64,000 bases of DNA from Haemaphysalis longicornis (GCA_013339765.2 JABSTR010001672.1:269041-333040), one strand, 5' to 3'; shown: positions 1 through 12,939, counted from the first letter of the stretch. Notes: generated by a model from the letters alone, not told the origin. Program-made: numbers and translations.

Positions 1-7
1 GCCACGA

Positions 8-9
8 CC

Positions 10-64
<55 letters not shown>
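8..64. repeat. CCA/CAT trinucleotide microsatellite
   Basis: A run of CCA triplets passes into about 13 CAT triplets. CAT runs in this genome often mark the 3' tails of RTE-type LINEs read on the minus strand, but no RTE coding tail is visible beside this one. Confidence 0.9.
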
Positions 65-304
65 CAACCAGCCTATATGGTGACGATGATGATGATGCCC
101 TCATACCCGTCGTTATTACCTTGGGCCGTGAACCTATGTATAATGATACCACAACAACAGACCTCTTGAGCTCTCGTGGTGTTCCGTGTTTGCTGAGCTG
201 GACATCGATCGGCTGAGGCGGGGCAGTGTTTTGCTCGCGGAACAGCTCGACTAATGAGAATGTTTCTTGTAAAAACGAATGAGAAGTAACAAGAAGGAAA
301 TACA
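65..304. other. No recognisable content
   Basis: Unique-looking sequence without a convincing reading frame or repeat structure. Confidence 0.5.
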
Positions 305-475
305 GTAGACTTTCATTGAGGCGAATTCGGTTAACGAATTTCACAGTTAAGACGAACAACCTCTTGTTCGTCTTTTGACCTCAATTGCAACGTGACAAAT
401 GCAAAAAACGACCGCTTAAGACGAATTTCTGTTACTACGAACAAATTGTTAATACGAACGTTCCCTTCAAGTTCA
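305..475 (+). mobile_element. Tigger/pogo-like DNA transposon terminus (remnant)
   Basis: The stretch starts with CAGTAGACTTTCATTGA and then repeats the unit TTAAGACGAA or TTAACGAA several times with small changes. Termini of Tigger/pogo elements commonly start CAGTA followed by repeats of a TTAANACGAA-like unit, so this looks like one decayed end. No matching opposite end and no transposase frame are visible. The assignment rests on the terminal pattern only. Confidence 0.4.
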
Positions 476-1190
476 CCTAAACGGGAGCTTACGGTAAAAT
501 GCATACTATCACTCGAGCGTACTTTAGGCTCTATCCTTGTACTCAGCCCGCACACACACAAAAAAAAAAAAAAAAAAAAACAAGATGTAACTGCAGTAGA
601 ACGGACAATTGGGCTACTTGGCAACTGTAAATCTTGATGGTGGATGCACTCCCACAACAGGGACGAGAGTATAAAAACAGAAAAACCCGCCGTTTCCACC
701 ATCACGACGAACAAGTAGTTAGCCTTAAAAATGTGACAGATGTTTATAAATATAAAAAAAACCAGGTCGGTAGCGCGAACGTTACCCTAAACACGAGTCA
801 GTTCACTAGAACCTCTGCTGAAAGATGATCCCCACGTTACAATACTGTTGGTTTCCGAAATCGTGGCTGTAGTCACGATGTGGTTACATCCGGGTCCGGC
901 TGTATATCGAAACGGGTAAATAAAAGGAAAAAAAAAAAAGAAGGCATCCCGTCATCTTTCAGCACGAAGGAAGCCCCGTCGAGTACAATGTTCATAAACT
1001 GGCAGAAGAAAATACATGCTTACGCCTCTACTCCAGGGGCTAAATTCAGCCTAGAACGTATATGTAATGCGAAACCACAAAAGAAAAAAAAAAGAAAAAG
1101 AAAAGAGAAACGCTTGCGCTCCATAGATAGTAATGGATTGTTAAATTTCATTTGTACTCGCTGGAGCAGAACAGGAGGCACCGCTGCTTA
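476..1190. other. A-rich low-complexity sequence, no gene seen
   Basis: Contains a roughly 20 bp poly(A) tract near 560-579, another near 929-940, and an AAAG-rich purine tract near 1080-1110. Short reading frames here are lysine-rich by-products of the A tracts. Confidence 0.5.
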
Positions 1191-2840
1191 GATCCCCTCC
1201 AGTCTGAAAATTAGACAAAATTACTCGATCCGCCGGCAAGCGATCCGCGAGCGCGGCGGCACATGACGGAATTCAAAGTTCGCGCCCGCCGGGTGCTGGC
1301 CGCTTTACAGATTACGACGTTTCCTCGAGCACTGGGCAATTGTAAAGCGACACCGTTCATTACACGCCCCAGCCGTGTAACAACACCAATTCACGCAGCG
1401 CGAAACAACGGGGCAACTATTGCGCGGGGCTTTTAAATGCGGCTGGTTTTTCGGAGAAACGACCAGAGAGATACGATCAACCACTCACATATAACATGGA
1501 GGTCTGCTTACATGACCACCACTCGGCGAGCATTATTATTAAATTAGTTGATAAGGAATTTAAAATTATTCGCCACGAAACCAAGCTACGCAGAGTTCGC
1601 TGCGCGTCGTGTCCGAGCAAATTAATCGCATGGCGAGGTTAATGCGATAACCCTAAAGCGTACGGAGGCCTCCTTATCACGGAGGTGATTTCGATACAAG
1701 GAGGCCCCTCTCTCACACTTTCAGTTTTTTCTCTCCAAGCTCGACTCTTGCGAGAGATTCCGTCCACGTAGAGGAGTAGACCCGTTCTACAGGTAAATTC
1801 ACGCCTGTCGCGGCGCGAGAAATACGCGCCGCCGAAACAACAAAGAAAGGCAGGTACGGAAAGAAGCAGAGAGCTTTGGCTCGCGCGTGCGCGGTGTGCC
1901 GGGGCAGGCCCCGAAGGCCGATAATTGACAGCACGGGTCATGCACCGGGCAGTGTTTTTTGGCGCCCCTCGCCGCGCGAAAGCAAAGGCGCCGGGAAAAT
2001 TAATGCGCTGGGCGGGGAAGAGATATAAATCGATCAGAGATGAGCGGACGGGGAGGAAGGCGCCGTACGAGCAGATAAAGGCATAATCCATCAGGGAGGC
2101 CTAAGGGCAATGAATATAAAGGCGAGGGCGGGAGAGAGGACCCGCCGTGTAGCAGTGCCCCACCTTGCCCTCCTCTTCCGCTCGCCGGAGAGATAATAAT
2201 CGCGCAAGATAAGAGCAAGAAGAAACAAGGCAGAGCAAGCCGATCGGAAGAAAAACGAGCAGGAAGGAAGAATACGAAAAAAAAAAAAAAGTGACAAGAA
2301 GGAGTCTTAGCGCGCACGAGGAACCAGTTCTGCGCGCCAAGCGGCCAAACAGCTGTGGCGCGCGCGCATATGCTGGGTCGCTTTGGCGTGTCAGGTGGCA
2401 CCCTCTGTCCGCAGACGCCCGAAACGATTGGGCCATTACGAGCCCGAAACGACCGGAGACAGAAGCGCGCGGGAAAAATGTGCGTGCAGCAGCGGGAGAC
2501 CACGGGCGCGAGCTGGCCTTTTTGACGACTATTTCCGTGGATCACAGGCCGGCTCCCGTCGGCGTGACGAAGCGATTAAAAGTTACGGCCGCGTCTTTAC
2601 GATCCACCGGGCGCGTTGCCCGCCGCGTCTCGGCGAGCGTCCCATGTGTATGCTGCGTCATCTCTCCCTCGCCTCCTCGTTGGCCCTGCTTTGGGCTCGT
2701 TCTGTGCAGGACTACTGTGGTTCAAACGCAGGAACGGAACATCTTAACACCGGACCATCCTACTGCCATAAGTTATTATCTCCCTTATCCATTTTACACG
2801 TGTTTTCGTTACGTGTTGGATTATTGTAAGCAAAAGTAAG
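1191..2840. other. CpG-rich stretch without an assignable gene
   Basis: CpG is dense around 1220-1330, 1780-2000 and 2330-2660. Several overlapping frames of up to about 180 residues are open on both strands, as expected from GC-rich sequence with few stops. Their translations are rich in Arg, Pro and Ala and show no domain I recognise. A promoter-associated CpG island is possible, but no start site, splice pattern or conserved frame supports a gene. Confidence 0.4.
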
Positions 2841-3319
2841 TGTCCGCTTCTTTCGGTAACCACGATTGCTTTCCTTTCTATGGTTCGTCGAGTCATACTC
2901 TATCTTGTATTTTCCGATTAATATTAATTATGCGGGAAGAATTGTATTTCATTTTGAATGTTTATAGTCATTCCAGTTTGCATTCGTAAGATTAGTTATT
3001 CATTTTTCATTTTGTATCCCCCCCCGTAATACCCTCCTGCCAAAGAGCCGTTAGAGGTATCGTTAATAAATAAAATAAGTACCCAAAGCGCTATGGAAGC
3101 GGCTTTCTAGTGGTTCAGAGACTTCGTACACCAACTCCACAAGAACAGTTATAGCGTAATTAGTTTGACACCTGTGATCTCAGCTAATTCATTTAACCAG
3201 GCCTGGGGGCAAACCACTCTGCTGCCGGTCACGAAGTCACGGATTACATTGTCTGCTATGCAAGTGGAGATATGGAAGTCAGGCACAAATTTTAGGAGAG
3301 CGAAAGCCGAGGTAACTGT
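2841..3319. other. AT-rich sequence, nothing recognised
   Basis: Ordinary AT-rich DNA leading into the LINE fragment that follows. The LINE may begin somewhat before its recognisable part, but the translation there is not alignable by eye. Confidence 0.4.
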
Positions 3320-3830
3320 TAACCGCGTAGAAAATTACAGTCTACTTTGCTTTGTAGGCTGTGGTTGGGAGTGGCTTTCACAAAAGCCTACTCCTTCCTC
3401 ATCGGGATGGCCAGTAGTGGCCACTGCGACGCCTGCGAGGTGGAAGAGACAATCGAACATGTGCTTTGTCGCTGCCCGCAGTATTCATCGGAAAGACGTG
3501 TTTCAGCCGCCGAGCTCAACCGATTGGACAATCAACCGTTCACAGTAGAGACTATTCTAGGACACCGACCCCTCCAATCGACTTCGCAGGAGGCAACAAA
3601 GCCCTTTTGCGTTTTATGAAAGGCACAGGCTTGGCTGAAAGACTATAGTGCCCGCACAGGGACTAAAATGTGTGCTCGGCCCTGCTCTTTTCCCCTCTTT
3701 GATGCCTGCCTTCTCTTCCATCCCTCTGCACACCCCTTGCCCAGTGTCGCGTAGCAATCCGGGTTCTAAGCCTGGATAACCTCTCGGCCGTTCCGTTCGC
3801 TTTTCTCTCTCTAAACAGAATACCCACGTG
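3320..3830 (+). pseudogene. LINE 3' fragment: C-terminal zinc-knuckle of RNase H-bearing retrotransposon
   Basis: One frame (3347-3617) encodes a segment with VAFTKAYSFLIGMA followed by CDAC, EETIEHVLCRCPQY and a short basic tail. This CxxC...H...C arrangement sits after the RNase H domain in I-type LINE polyproteins of ticks and other arthropods. It is thought to bind nucleic acid. The frame stops after about 90 residues, and a non-coding stretch to about 3830 resembles a LINE 3' untranslated region, with a pyrimidine-rich part and CAGTGTCGCGTAGCAA. Reverse transcriptase and endonuclease are absent, so this is a 5'-truncated dead copy. The degenerate LINE at 38-39.4 kb has a related C-terminal motif and probably belongs to the same broad family. 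Confidence 0.75.
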
Positions 3831-4160
3831 GGAGCGTGAATCAACTAGGGCATCAGTGACCGCTACTGTCACCAAAAACGCAGCTTTCCTTCCGCAAACG
3901 GTCACAAACCCTTGATAAGAAAGATAAATGGGGTTTAGTTCTCTTTTTAAATTGATATGGCAATAACTACAGATGATAACACTGGCCAGTTTTTTTCTCA
4001 ACCACAGACTCGCACACTTAACTTCGACACGGCACATGTCTCAAATAAGGAAAACAATAACGACCTTGTAGGATCATGATCAATATAGTCATCTTGAAGC
4101 ATTACGTTTCTCATTAAGAGGAGCGGGATACCGCGGTCTTGATCATCATTTCGTGAGAAG
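3831..4160. other. No recognisable content
   Basis: Spacer between two retrotransposon ends. Minus-strand frames here lack recognisable domains. Confidence 0.4.
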
Positions 4161-4164
4161 CGTG

Positions 4165-4482
4165 TCATCATCATCATCATCACCAGCTTATCTACGCCCA
4201 CTGCAGGGCAAAGGCCTCTCCCATTGATCTCCAATTACCCCAGCCCTGTGCCAACTGTGACCAATGTATCCCTGCAAACTTCTTGATCTCATCTGCCCAT
4301 CTAACTTTCTGCCGCCCCCTGCAACGCTTGCCTTCTCTAAGGATCCACTCTGTTACCCTTAATGACCAACGGTTATCTTGCCTGCGCATTACATGCCCTG
4401 CCCACGTCCATTTCTTCTTTGTGTGATGGGAGGAGCGTGTGATGGGATCAAAATGGGAATACCATGACGTGAGTACGGACAA
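4165..4482 (-). pseudogene. RTE-type LINE 3' end (C-terminal reverse transcriptase region)
   Basis: Read on the minus strand, a 96-residue frame (4482-4192) contains KWTWAGHVMRRQDNRWS, then W-ILREGKR-RGRQKVRWADEI, then HWSQLAQ-W--MGEAFALQWA. This is the characteristic C-terminus of RTE-family endonuclease/reverse transcriptase proteins, which lack RNase H and have a very short 3' untranslated region. After the frame ends the element runs into a CAT (ATG on the minus strand) microsatellite tail at about 4165-4182, also usual for RTE. The frame has no stop across its length, but everything upstream of this C-terminal piece is missing. It is a typical 5'-truncated insertion. Confidence 0.85.
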
Positions 4483-5437
4483 ACGTACTTACGAACAAAC
4501 CTTTTGCTTCGAGACAATCATACGTCATATCCAACCACAGAAGGAACCGCCATGGCACGACAGCCTTTTGTTCGCAGAAATCCTCCATCGTAAAACCGTT
4601 TCTGCAGAGCAGCGTTCTTATAGGAGCGTCTGAAACTCATCCCCTGAAACTCACGACTTCCAGTTAACGGAGCGGGACCTCATCCCAGATACTGCAGACG
4701 AGAGGCGGCGTTTAGTTCATGATGTTGAACGTCCAGATTCAAAGCAAAATAACCACGCTCGTTCCAGTCGCATCAAAGTCAAGAGGGGGATGTGCGCGGC
4801 CTGCACGAATCGCAATACGATCGCGCAGAAATCCGTTGCCACTAAAGGGTGCCGCGATAGTTGCCTATCACGTGACGAGGAAACTGCGGCAAACAGGAGT
4901 TACGCAGGCACGTCTAGCACCGGAAGCGCTGCACGGAACTGGTGGATCTACGTGCAGATGTATCTGTTCCGTGAACACGACAGGCAGCGAGGATCGAAAA
5001 CGTGCGAAGGGCGGGACTTTTATTACGCAGGCGTCATCACTACCACCGTCCGTGTTCTGAAGTACAGGCCTGTTCAGCTGCGATTATATTTTCTGATGAG
5101 GGGGAATAACTGAGAGCGGGCCAGGAAAAGAGAGTGACATCAGCTCGGAAGAGCCCTCAAGCTCGGTAGTTCAACAGGCCGGCAGACTCACTGAGTTTCG
5201 CACGAACAAATTTCCAGAGATTCTTACCAATGTTTCAAAATGCGTTTGGCATTGCAGGAAATCGATGTCGACGTTGCAAGCGCTCATCGCTTGAGCACAA
5301 TACAGTGCGCATAAAACATCAGCCAGCTAACTGACCAATCTTAGTTGCTGCCGCTTGCGGTGCTCCTCCGGCCGCTATGATTTGTGTAACCTAACCTGCA
5401 TGCGCTATACTGTAAGTAACCTGGAGCATTGCAGCCT

Positions 5438-5440
<3 letters not shown>
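4483..5440 (+). other. Unassigned region with weak protein-like frames
   Basis: Two overlapping plus-strand frames cover 4719-5113. A further frame (5100-5294) follows two adjacent stops and reads with an acidic, serine-rich start (ESDISSEEPSSS) and then RLTEFRTNKFPEIL and CVWHC before a stop. The wording is protein-like and the frames are broken, which would suit a decayed transposon gene. I cannot name a family. No start codon or splice sites can be defended. Confidence 0.25.
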
Positions 5441-5505
<65 letters not shown>

Positions 5506-5533
5506 CTGATTGACTGATTGATTGATTGATTGC
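5440..5533 (-). repeat. ATTG tetranucleotide repeat (SINE tail)
   Basis: More than 20 copies of ATTG with a few ACTG variants. On the minus strand this is the CAAT-type tail of the adjoining Ruka-like SINE, expanded to about 94 bp. Confidence 0.9.
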
Positions 5534-5657
5534 GGGGTTTAACGTGCCTAAGCTACACCTGGGCTATACTCATGAGAGGCGCCATAGTGGAGGGCTTCGG
5601 ATTAATTTTGACCACCTGGGAAATTTTAACGCGTGCCAAAATCTAGGCACACGGGAA
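5534..5657 (-). mobile_element. Ruka-like SINE, 5'-truncated
   Basis: The minus strand carries the SINE 3' body: a version of CACGCGTTAAA, then CCAGGTGGTCAAAATTAATCC, AAGCCCTCCACTATGG, and GTTAAACCCC before the CAAT tail. The tRNA-like promoter half is missing. The element stops where an AATG repeat starts at about 5658. Confidence 0.8.
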
Positions 5658-5701
5658 ATGAATGAATGAATGAATGAATGAATGAATGAATGAATGAATG
5701 A
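5658..5701. repeat. AATG tetranucleotide microsatellite
   Basis: Eleven consecutive AATG units directly adjoin the truncated SINE, at the point where its tRNA head should be. Confidence 0.9.
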
Positions 5702-7102
<1,401 letters not shown>

Positions 7103-7391
7103 GACAGCAGATGGTAATTCCACAATATTTACGACTTCACTGTGAGCTATACGCGTAATCATGAAGAGTGGATGAAACTAGGTATAATGGTAGAGTCGTC
7201 TTGGTGGCTAATTGTCATATCATTTGTTTCATGATACTTTTGATAAAACAAGAGTTGCAGCTATTTTCTGCTACCAAACACCCTCGCTAGACAGCAGTCG
7301 GGAATTCCAGAACGTTTACAACTTCATTGCGAACTCAGTAAGTGAAACGCGGCGTAATGATAGAGTAGTCCCGGCGGCCAATTTAGGCATC
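7103..7391 (+). repeat. Diverged tandem duplication, period about 187 bp
   Basis: GACAGCAG, GGAATTCCA, TTTACAACTTCA, TAATGGTAGAGT and GGTGGCTAATT-like blocks starting at 7103 recur in the same order from 7290. Similarity is partial, with indels. It could be an old local duplication or two decayed copies of one repeat. Confidence 0.5.
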
Positions 7392-7524
7392 GTTCTTCCC
7401 AAGATACCTACAATTATATTGAGAGCTACGGAGCATTCACGATAAACTGGAGACGAAATGTTTCCCGTGTCAACGCGACGCGCAGACGGACGGGCGTAGA
7501 CACCGCCGGAGGGCACTTACTTGT

Positions 7525-7571
7525 CTGGCTGTCTTTCTTTTACATCTTCGCTGTAAAAGAAAGACAGACAG
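7525..7571. repeat. Short hairpin, 20 bp arms
   Basis: Arms 7525-7544 and 7552-7571 are complementary with one mismatch around a 7-base loop. The inner 15 bp are perfect. Confidence 0.9.
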
Positions 7572-9115
7572 ACTGCCTTGCTCCAAGAAAGGCCTCAAGC
7601 GAATAAATTGCAAAAACGAAGAGCCTAACCGAGGGCCGGCAGGGCTTCTGACATTACTAGCATAACATGTGTAGAGCCTTTTTTGGCAGATGACCCGACT
7701 TGGGTATGTTTGTGCGGTTTTGGCGCGTCGAAGCCACACCTGGGATGCGGCTAGTGGGCGACTGCGGATACCACCTGTAGATTCGATTTCTGGCGACAGT
7801 GCACTGGAAGATCTCTCCCAGCCGTCGCAGCCTTCATGCAGCTTACTGAAGCGTATTTTGAGTAATTTTCGCTTTTTAGCACATTGACAAGTATATTCTA
7901 CGCACTATCCGCCGGCCTTCATACTCAGACGGAGGCACAGACACAGAAGCGAATCACATATCTCCTCAGTCGCCCAGTCCTGCTTCCAAAGCTCATAAGC
8001 TTTTTTTTTTTTTTTTCAACAGCAGAGGCATCAAACGTCTTAGCGCCTGTTGAGACGACGTTCTTCCGGTGAATATCCCCAACACCATGTACAAATATGT
8101 CCAAGCTTATTACTTCTTTTGCTTTACTTTCACCCCAAGTAACGCATTTCAGGTAATTTTCCCGCCAAAAATGCCGGAAGCACAAGCCCTGGTTGCGCAA
8201 ACCCGAGCACAGCCACTCCTAACAGTCAGCCAACACGCGCTGCAACAAGCACGACGCTCGTCTTTCGTAGACAAAACGAACAAGAGGAGGTAATAAAAGC
8301 TCGCAGAAGAAACACTTGAGAAAGAGGAGGCAAAAAAAAAAGGGGGGGGGGGGGGGGAGGATAGAGGCAGTCATTTAATGAACCTGTATGCATTTCACGT
8401 GGCCGCGCAGCACTCCCCTCCACCCGCTGCACGACCGCAGTCGCACCCGTGTTCACGAGGGACGACGCCTCGCGCGTTGCGCCTGCAAAGGACGACACCG
8501 CTGCGGGCCACAGGCGTCAACAAATCGTCCCCGCACGACCAGCGGGCTAATGTCGCTGAATTAGCGGGACCACTTGCAAGCGCCCGAGGGGGGCTAGGGG
8601 AAAGAGACGTAGACGTATGCGAAGGAATCATCAGGAAAACGAAAACAAGAAGTAAAGAAGAGGCAAGTCAACGGCGACGCGGTCTCACGACGAGAACACC
8701 TGCGTGGACGGTCCGGCCATCCGCAGACTATACCCGGGCTTTTGTAAGAGGGTACGTCGTGGTCCTCCTCGCACTTCCTTTCTCGGCTAATCATTACCGC
8801 CGACTCTGCAGTCCTTATTGGTTTGCTCTGGAGCCTCATTACTTTGGCGCGGAGGTGGTCGTACTCGTCCGTATCGTTCACGTCACAGCCCGCGTATGGC
8901 ATAATGAACAAAAGTTTCGCCTCCCCCGTTTCCCGCCTCCCACAGGCTCGTGCAAAGTTTATGTATTATACAGTAAACCATTGCTATGGCAAGTCGCGTC
9001 ATGCGCAATGTGCCCTTCATCCGAAGTGTTTCATGGACCCCGCCCCAGTGCACGGTAGAGCAACGCACCTCTGAATTTATCAAACTTTCGCTTTAGGGAC
9101 CACGATTGTTGCCAA
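7572..9115. other. No gene supported; homopolymer tracts and a CpG-rich part
   Basis: Holds a poly(T) tract near 8000-8014 and adjoining poly(A) and poly(G) tracts near 8332-8360. A frame of 226 codons (8378-9058) is open on the plus strand in CpG-rich sequence. It has no domain, and minus-strand frames overlap it, so I do not call it a gene. Confidence 0.4.
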
Positions 9116-9116
9116 C

Positions 9117-9180
9117 GTTTCAGCAAAGAGACTTGCCTTCGTCAGGGCCTGACGAAGGCAAGTATATATCACCCAGTTCG
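9117..9180. repeat. Palindromic dispersed repeat (FB-like)
   Basis: The arms ACTTGCCTTCGTCAGG (from about 9131) and its exact complement face each other across one base. The flank CAACGTTTCAGCAAAGAG resembles the ACGTTTCAGGAAGAGGACTT flank of the foldback element at 48.2-48.6 kb, so the two may be related. Confidence 0.75.
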
Positions 9181-9879
9181 CCTGCACCGTATGTTTCCAA
9201 CTAAATACTCTGAGGTATGACCCGCGCAGAGATTGGTCGACCAAGGTAGATTCATGTCTTCTTCATTACAACATATGTAAATTAAAGGTCCTTCTGAACT
9301 ATTCTCTAGCAGCGTGCTCCGAGTGGTCTCGGCGGATTCCTATGGCTGTAGGAGGAGAAGGAAGAGGTGGTGAAGCTAGCCGAATGTTCCCCGTCAGCGA
9401 GAGAGGAGAGCACGCGCTGCGCGGATCGTTTTTCTTGCTGTCGGGTGACACCTTCCTCGCCACGACGTCGGCGATCGTCGCGAGGCAGGCGCGGTTGATG
9501 AACTCCGGCGACGAACCTCCTCGAGCCTGTTTAGGGCAGCGACGGCGTGAAACGTGACACGGTGGAACTCACCCGCTGTCGGCTACAGCTTTCTGTCCAT
9601 ACTAAGGTTTACGCATGAAGTCACGAACAAATGGAGCACCAGCGTGGAAACGTATGCAAGTTTTCAAGCTGAGACGCTCGATAACTTGTGTTGGAAAGAC
9701 CTGCTGTGGATCATGTCTTCATGTACACGTTTGATTCGCACATGACTGTACAACCTGTACGATTGGCAACGAGCATGTGTACGCTATACGTTGAGAGCAG
9801 ACGGGCATACGGAGATAAACGAGAGGTGAACGGCGTGTAAACATTTGCATCAGACGGGCGCACGGATTGGAGGACGGAC
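9181..9879. other. Nothing recognised
   Basis: No repeat structure or defensible coding frame seen. Confidence 0.4.
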
Positions 9880-9880
9880 G

Positions 9881-9936
<56 letters not shown>

Positions 9937-9937
9937 T

Positions 9938-9970
<33 letters not shown>

Positions 9971-9983
9971 GAGAGAGAGAGAG
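9880..9983. repeat. GACA/GA microsatellite
   Basis: GACG units pass into about 20 GACA units and then GA dinucleotides, with one interruption at about 9936-9945. Frames through it are artefacts. Confidence 0.95.
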
Positions 9984-10969
9984 ACCGGCGATGTAAGCTG
10001 AGCAAGGGTGCCTCGCTTGCAGCGCGAGACCTGAGGGAGCGAGAAAATGAGAAAAATAACAATAACCAAGCAATCGAAAAAAAAAAAAAAAGACGTGACC
10101 ATATGTTCATGATGATGATGAGGAGTGTGATGAAGATGTACATTCTGATAGTCCTACTCGGAATTTTAAGTCACCTCTTGCGCCTTGTAACCAACGCCCT
10201 GCCATGAAATCGCCGATATAGCCGCACGCCATTGGAGTTGCGACAAAGCTGCAGCCTTTCGTAGAATCTGGCCACTGCACCCTGTGAAAACCCGTTCAGC
10301 GCTCCCGTATCAAAAAGCAAGAACAAATTAATAACCGCTTTATACACTTCATTCACGAACGCAAGCAGGGGTGTCGCCCGCGGATTTTTCCACCTGCCGC
10401 GACGGGCTTTCGCGGAGTGAGGGGCGCTCCCAGAAATTGCCGTCATTAACACGCCCCCCATTTTACAGACCTCAATTGTACGCCGCACGCTGCGTCCACA
10501 TCAAAACAAGCACAGCTTAATAAATCTGTTGCGACGAAACTTTCTGCGTAGTATACGAAGCGCAGCGGTCACCCCTCGCTTACGTGGGACGCGTACTTAA
10601 TTACGGGCGCCCAACATGTACCTGAGGATCTTGCACTCGCCAAATAATTCGGCACCTTGGCATCGGAAGCGAGCGTTAACAGGGGGACAATTCAGATAAA
10701 TGTTCGCACCTAAATTTTGCACGGCATCGGCCTTCTGACGACCAGCCAGTCTCCGCATATGAACTTTGTACCGAAGCTCTCTCAGGCCGTTTTTGGGGAG
10801 TAAAAGGTTTTTGAAAAAGTGACAAAACGGGCCACTCTTGCAGGTCCCGAAGGCTATACCTGACATATATAACTCGCAGCCAACTCGCGATCGCGCACGT
10901 CTTGAACAGTGCTTATAGCGTCGGCACATTCCTCAAGCGAAACAAGTAGCGTACGTATGTAGAGACAGA
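9984..10969. other. Nothing recognised
   Basis: Includes a poly(A) tract near 10078-10091. Short frames, for example minus-strand 10929-10597, have no motif I recognise. Confidence 0.4.
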
Positions 10970-11050
10970 TAGCGTCATCCATTTTTCTTGTTCCTTCATT
11001 TTATTTATTGTACCTTCAAGGCCTGAGGGATCAAGGATCGGTATATAGAA
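10970..11050 (-). mobile_element. Possible LINE 3' end (minus strand)
   Basis: The minus strand reads GGCCTTGAAGGTACAATAAA followed by an A-rich end. This resembles the polyadenylated 3' terminus of tick LINEs, but no coding part adjoins it. Confidence 0.3.
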
Positions 11051-11639
11051 CACGTACACATGACAAACTGTCAAAAAATGAAAATAAAAACAAAAGTTTC
11101 GGATTAACAACAGAATTTTTCAATGCAGTTCTGAAAGCAAGTGGATCGATTATGCTAGTCATTCTGTTATACTATTTTTCCCATCTCCGATTCCAATGCT
11201 AGATGCGCAATGGTCAACTTGGTTTTGTTCCCTTTGAAACACTCTCCAGGAACTACTGCCCCGATTTCTTCTGGCGGTTTCTTCTGGCGGTTTCTTCTGA
11301 GCATAAGTGATCCCCGGATGATTTTGCGGCTAGTTTGCGCAAAGCTCTTAATGAGCAGCTGAATAACCCTAAGGGCGGTAGCAATACAGCGCTACAACCT
11401 AACAGCACATTCTCTCTCGCGTTCTCTTTATCCTTAAACCGAGCAATGAAAGATAAGTTGCGATTAACCTCGTTACAAAAATTGTTCGAAGCATTACACA
11501 GTCGAACTGCTTACGACGATTCTGGGCAGCGCGTTTTTTCTGTTGCTCTAATTATTTCACGAGAAAAAAAAAATCGTGCTTTTCAAGAACAAAATCGGGG
11601 CGTTTAGCACCCAGGCAACCCTGTGCGTTTAGCACCATA
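11051..11639. other. Nothing recognised
   Basis: AT-rich. GATTTCTTCTGGCGGTTTC is followed by a second TTCTTCTGGCGGTTTC near 11266-11298, a small local duplication. Confidence 0.4.
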
Positions 11640-11826
11640 TCCTGTGCAGTGAGGCGGATTCTAGTGCCGGGCTCTGTACTAATTTTGACCCCCTCCCCCG
11701 TATTTCTTCGGCACGCGCCAGAATCTCTTTTACACGCGCGTTGTTTCTTTTCGTTTCCATCAAAAGAACAGTCCCCGTGGCGGGAAATTCAAACGCCTTC
11801 GCCACTGAGCCACAGCGGCAAGCACG
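11640..11826 (-). mobile_element. Old Ruka-like SINE
   Basis: On the minus strand the order is TGGCTCAGTGGCGAAGGCGT (A box region), a B-box-like segment reduced to TTGAATTTCCCG, then TTTTGATGG with a purine-rich spacer, GGGTCAAAATTAG, and a decayed GCACTAGAATCCGCCTCA. The element has many substitutions and no CAAT tail, so it is an ancient copy. Confidence 0.7.
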
Positions 11827-12720
11827 CTTCGAGCTATTAGCGCTCACAAGCCCCGCCCCTTCTCCGTATCGCCTCCGCCTCTGACTCCGTTACTTTCATG
11901 TACTGTTTTTCTTTCGTAGGATATCCCGCACCCTTTGGGCTTCGTGCCTCCTTGAAATCACCGTAACCACCCACGCCAATTCAACCCGACACGCCGCGCC
12001 CAACTATAATGGCGGCCCCAAACGGCGACGCGTGCCTAGGTCTGTAGCTCGGTCGGTGGGTCAACCACCACCACGCGGCGTGAGGCAGCTCTAAAAGGTG
12101 TGCTTGCGTGGAGAAGGAAGGGGGGTGGGGGGTGGAACAAGACTTTCGATCGCTCCAACGAAGGAACGCGCACTAACCCCCCGTGCCTTACCGCTCTCTT
12201 GCGTGGCCTTCTAGAATTTCACGAAGGTTCATCTCTCGGGGGTCGGGCGCTTTTGGGGGCCTCGCCCATACAGGCACGACCGAACCCCCCGCACCGTAAC
12301 ACCGGGACGACACGTGCCAAGCACTTTACGTGCTTTGATCCCCTTTGCCGAGCATCCTCCGTCCTATTCTTTCCTCGCTCAGACCGGATGTGTTTACCGT
12401 GAATCCGTTGAATAAAATCGCGCCTTGAAGCGACACGCTCGGCACGCACTCTTGCTGTGAACGTGCCAGAGGACTGCGACCTCGTCGACTGACACGACGA
12501 TGGCTTCAGCGCCGTGAATTTAGACTCCTACCGCCTGCTTTGTAGGCTTCAAAGCAAACCGCCCTTGCCGCCGGAAGTCCCTCAAACACGACGCCTCAAT
12601 TAGCCAGCCCATACGGCTTGGGCCGGGGTAAGTGAGAGAGATGTGAACTGGGCCTCCAGGACTCGTGCTTCGCCTTTTGTTCCGGGCTAAAGCTGTGTGG
12701 GCGCAGGTGACGTTGCGAGG
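11827..12720. other. Nothing recognised
   Basis: G/C-rich with purine tracts near 12100-12140. No domain or structured repeat seen. Confidence 0.4.
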
Positions 12721-12724
12721 GGAG

Positions 12725-12830
12725 CAAAAACATGCACCACATAAAAACATAAAAAAAAACATGCACCACAGGTGGGATCCGAACCATGGGTTCCAGACCC
12801 CGTTCGCGCCCCAGACGGGGCTCATATTTT
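12725..12830 (-). mobile_element. tRNA-like SINE fragment with duplicated flank (tentative)
   Basis: The minus strand has CCCATGGTTCGGATCCC, resembling a tRNA B box, followed by TGTGGTGCATGTTT. The block ACATGCACCAC occurs twice, at about 12729 and 12760, across an A-rich spacer. Confidence 0.35.
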
Positions 12831-12939
12831 TTTTGCTCCTCCGTTTTTCCCTTCCCTTGTCTTCCTTATTTCTTTTTTTCCGTCCTTATTTTCCATACCT
12901 CCATTCGAAAAAAAGAAAGACAATTAGGTTCCTTTACGC

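Noticed and set aside
5440..5533. CRISPR-like direct repeats
   Set aside because: Pure tetranucleotide repeat with no spacers. It is the SINE tail, and the genome is eukaryotic.
8378..9058. 226-codon plus-strand open frame
   Set aside because: No recognisable domain, overlapping minus-strand frames, CpG-rich sequence and a mixture of low-complexity stretches. No start context or splice sites support it.
9711..10207. Long frames across the GACA repeat
   Set aside because: Tetranucleotide repeat read in several frames. No independent protein content.
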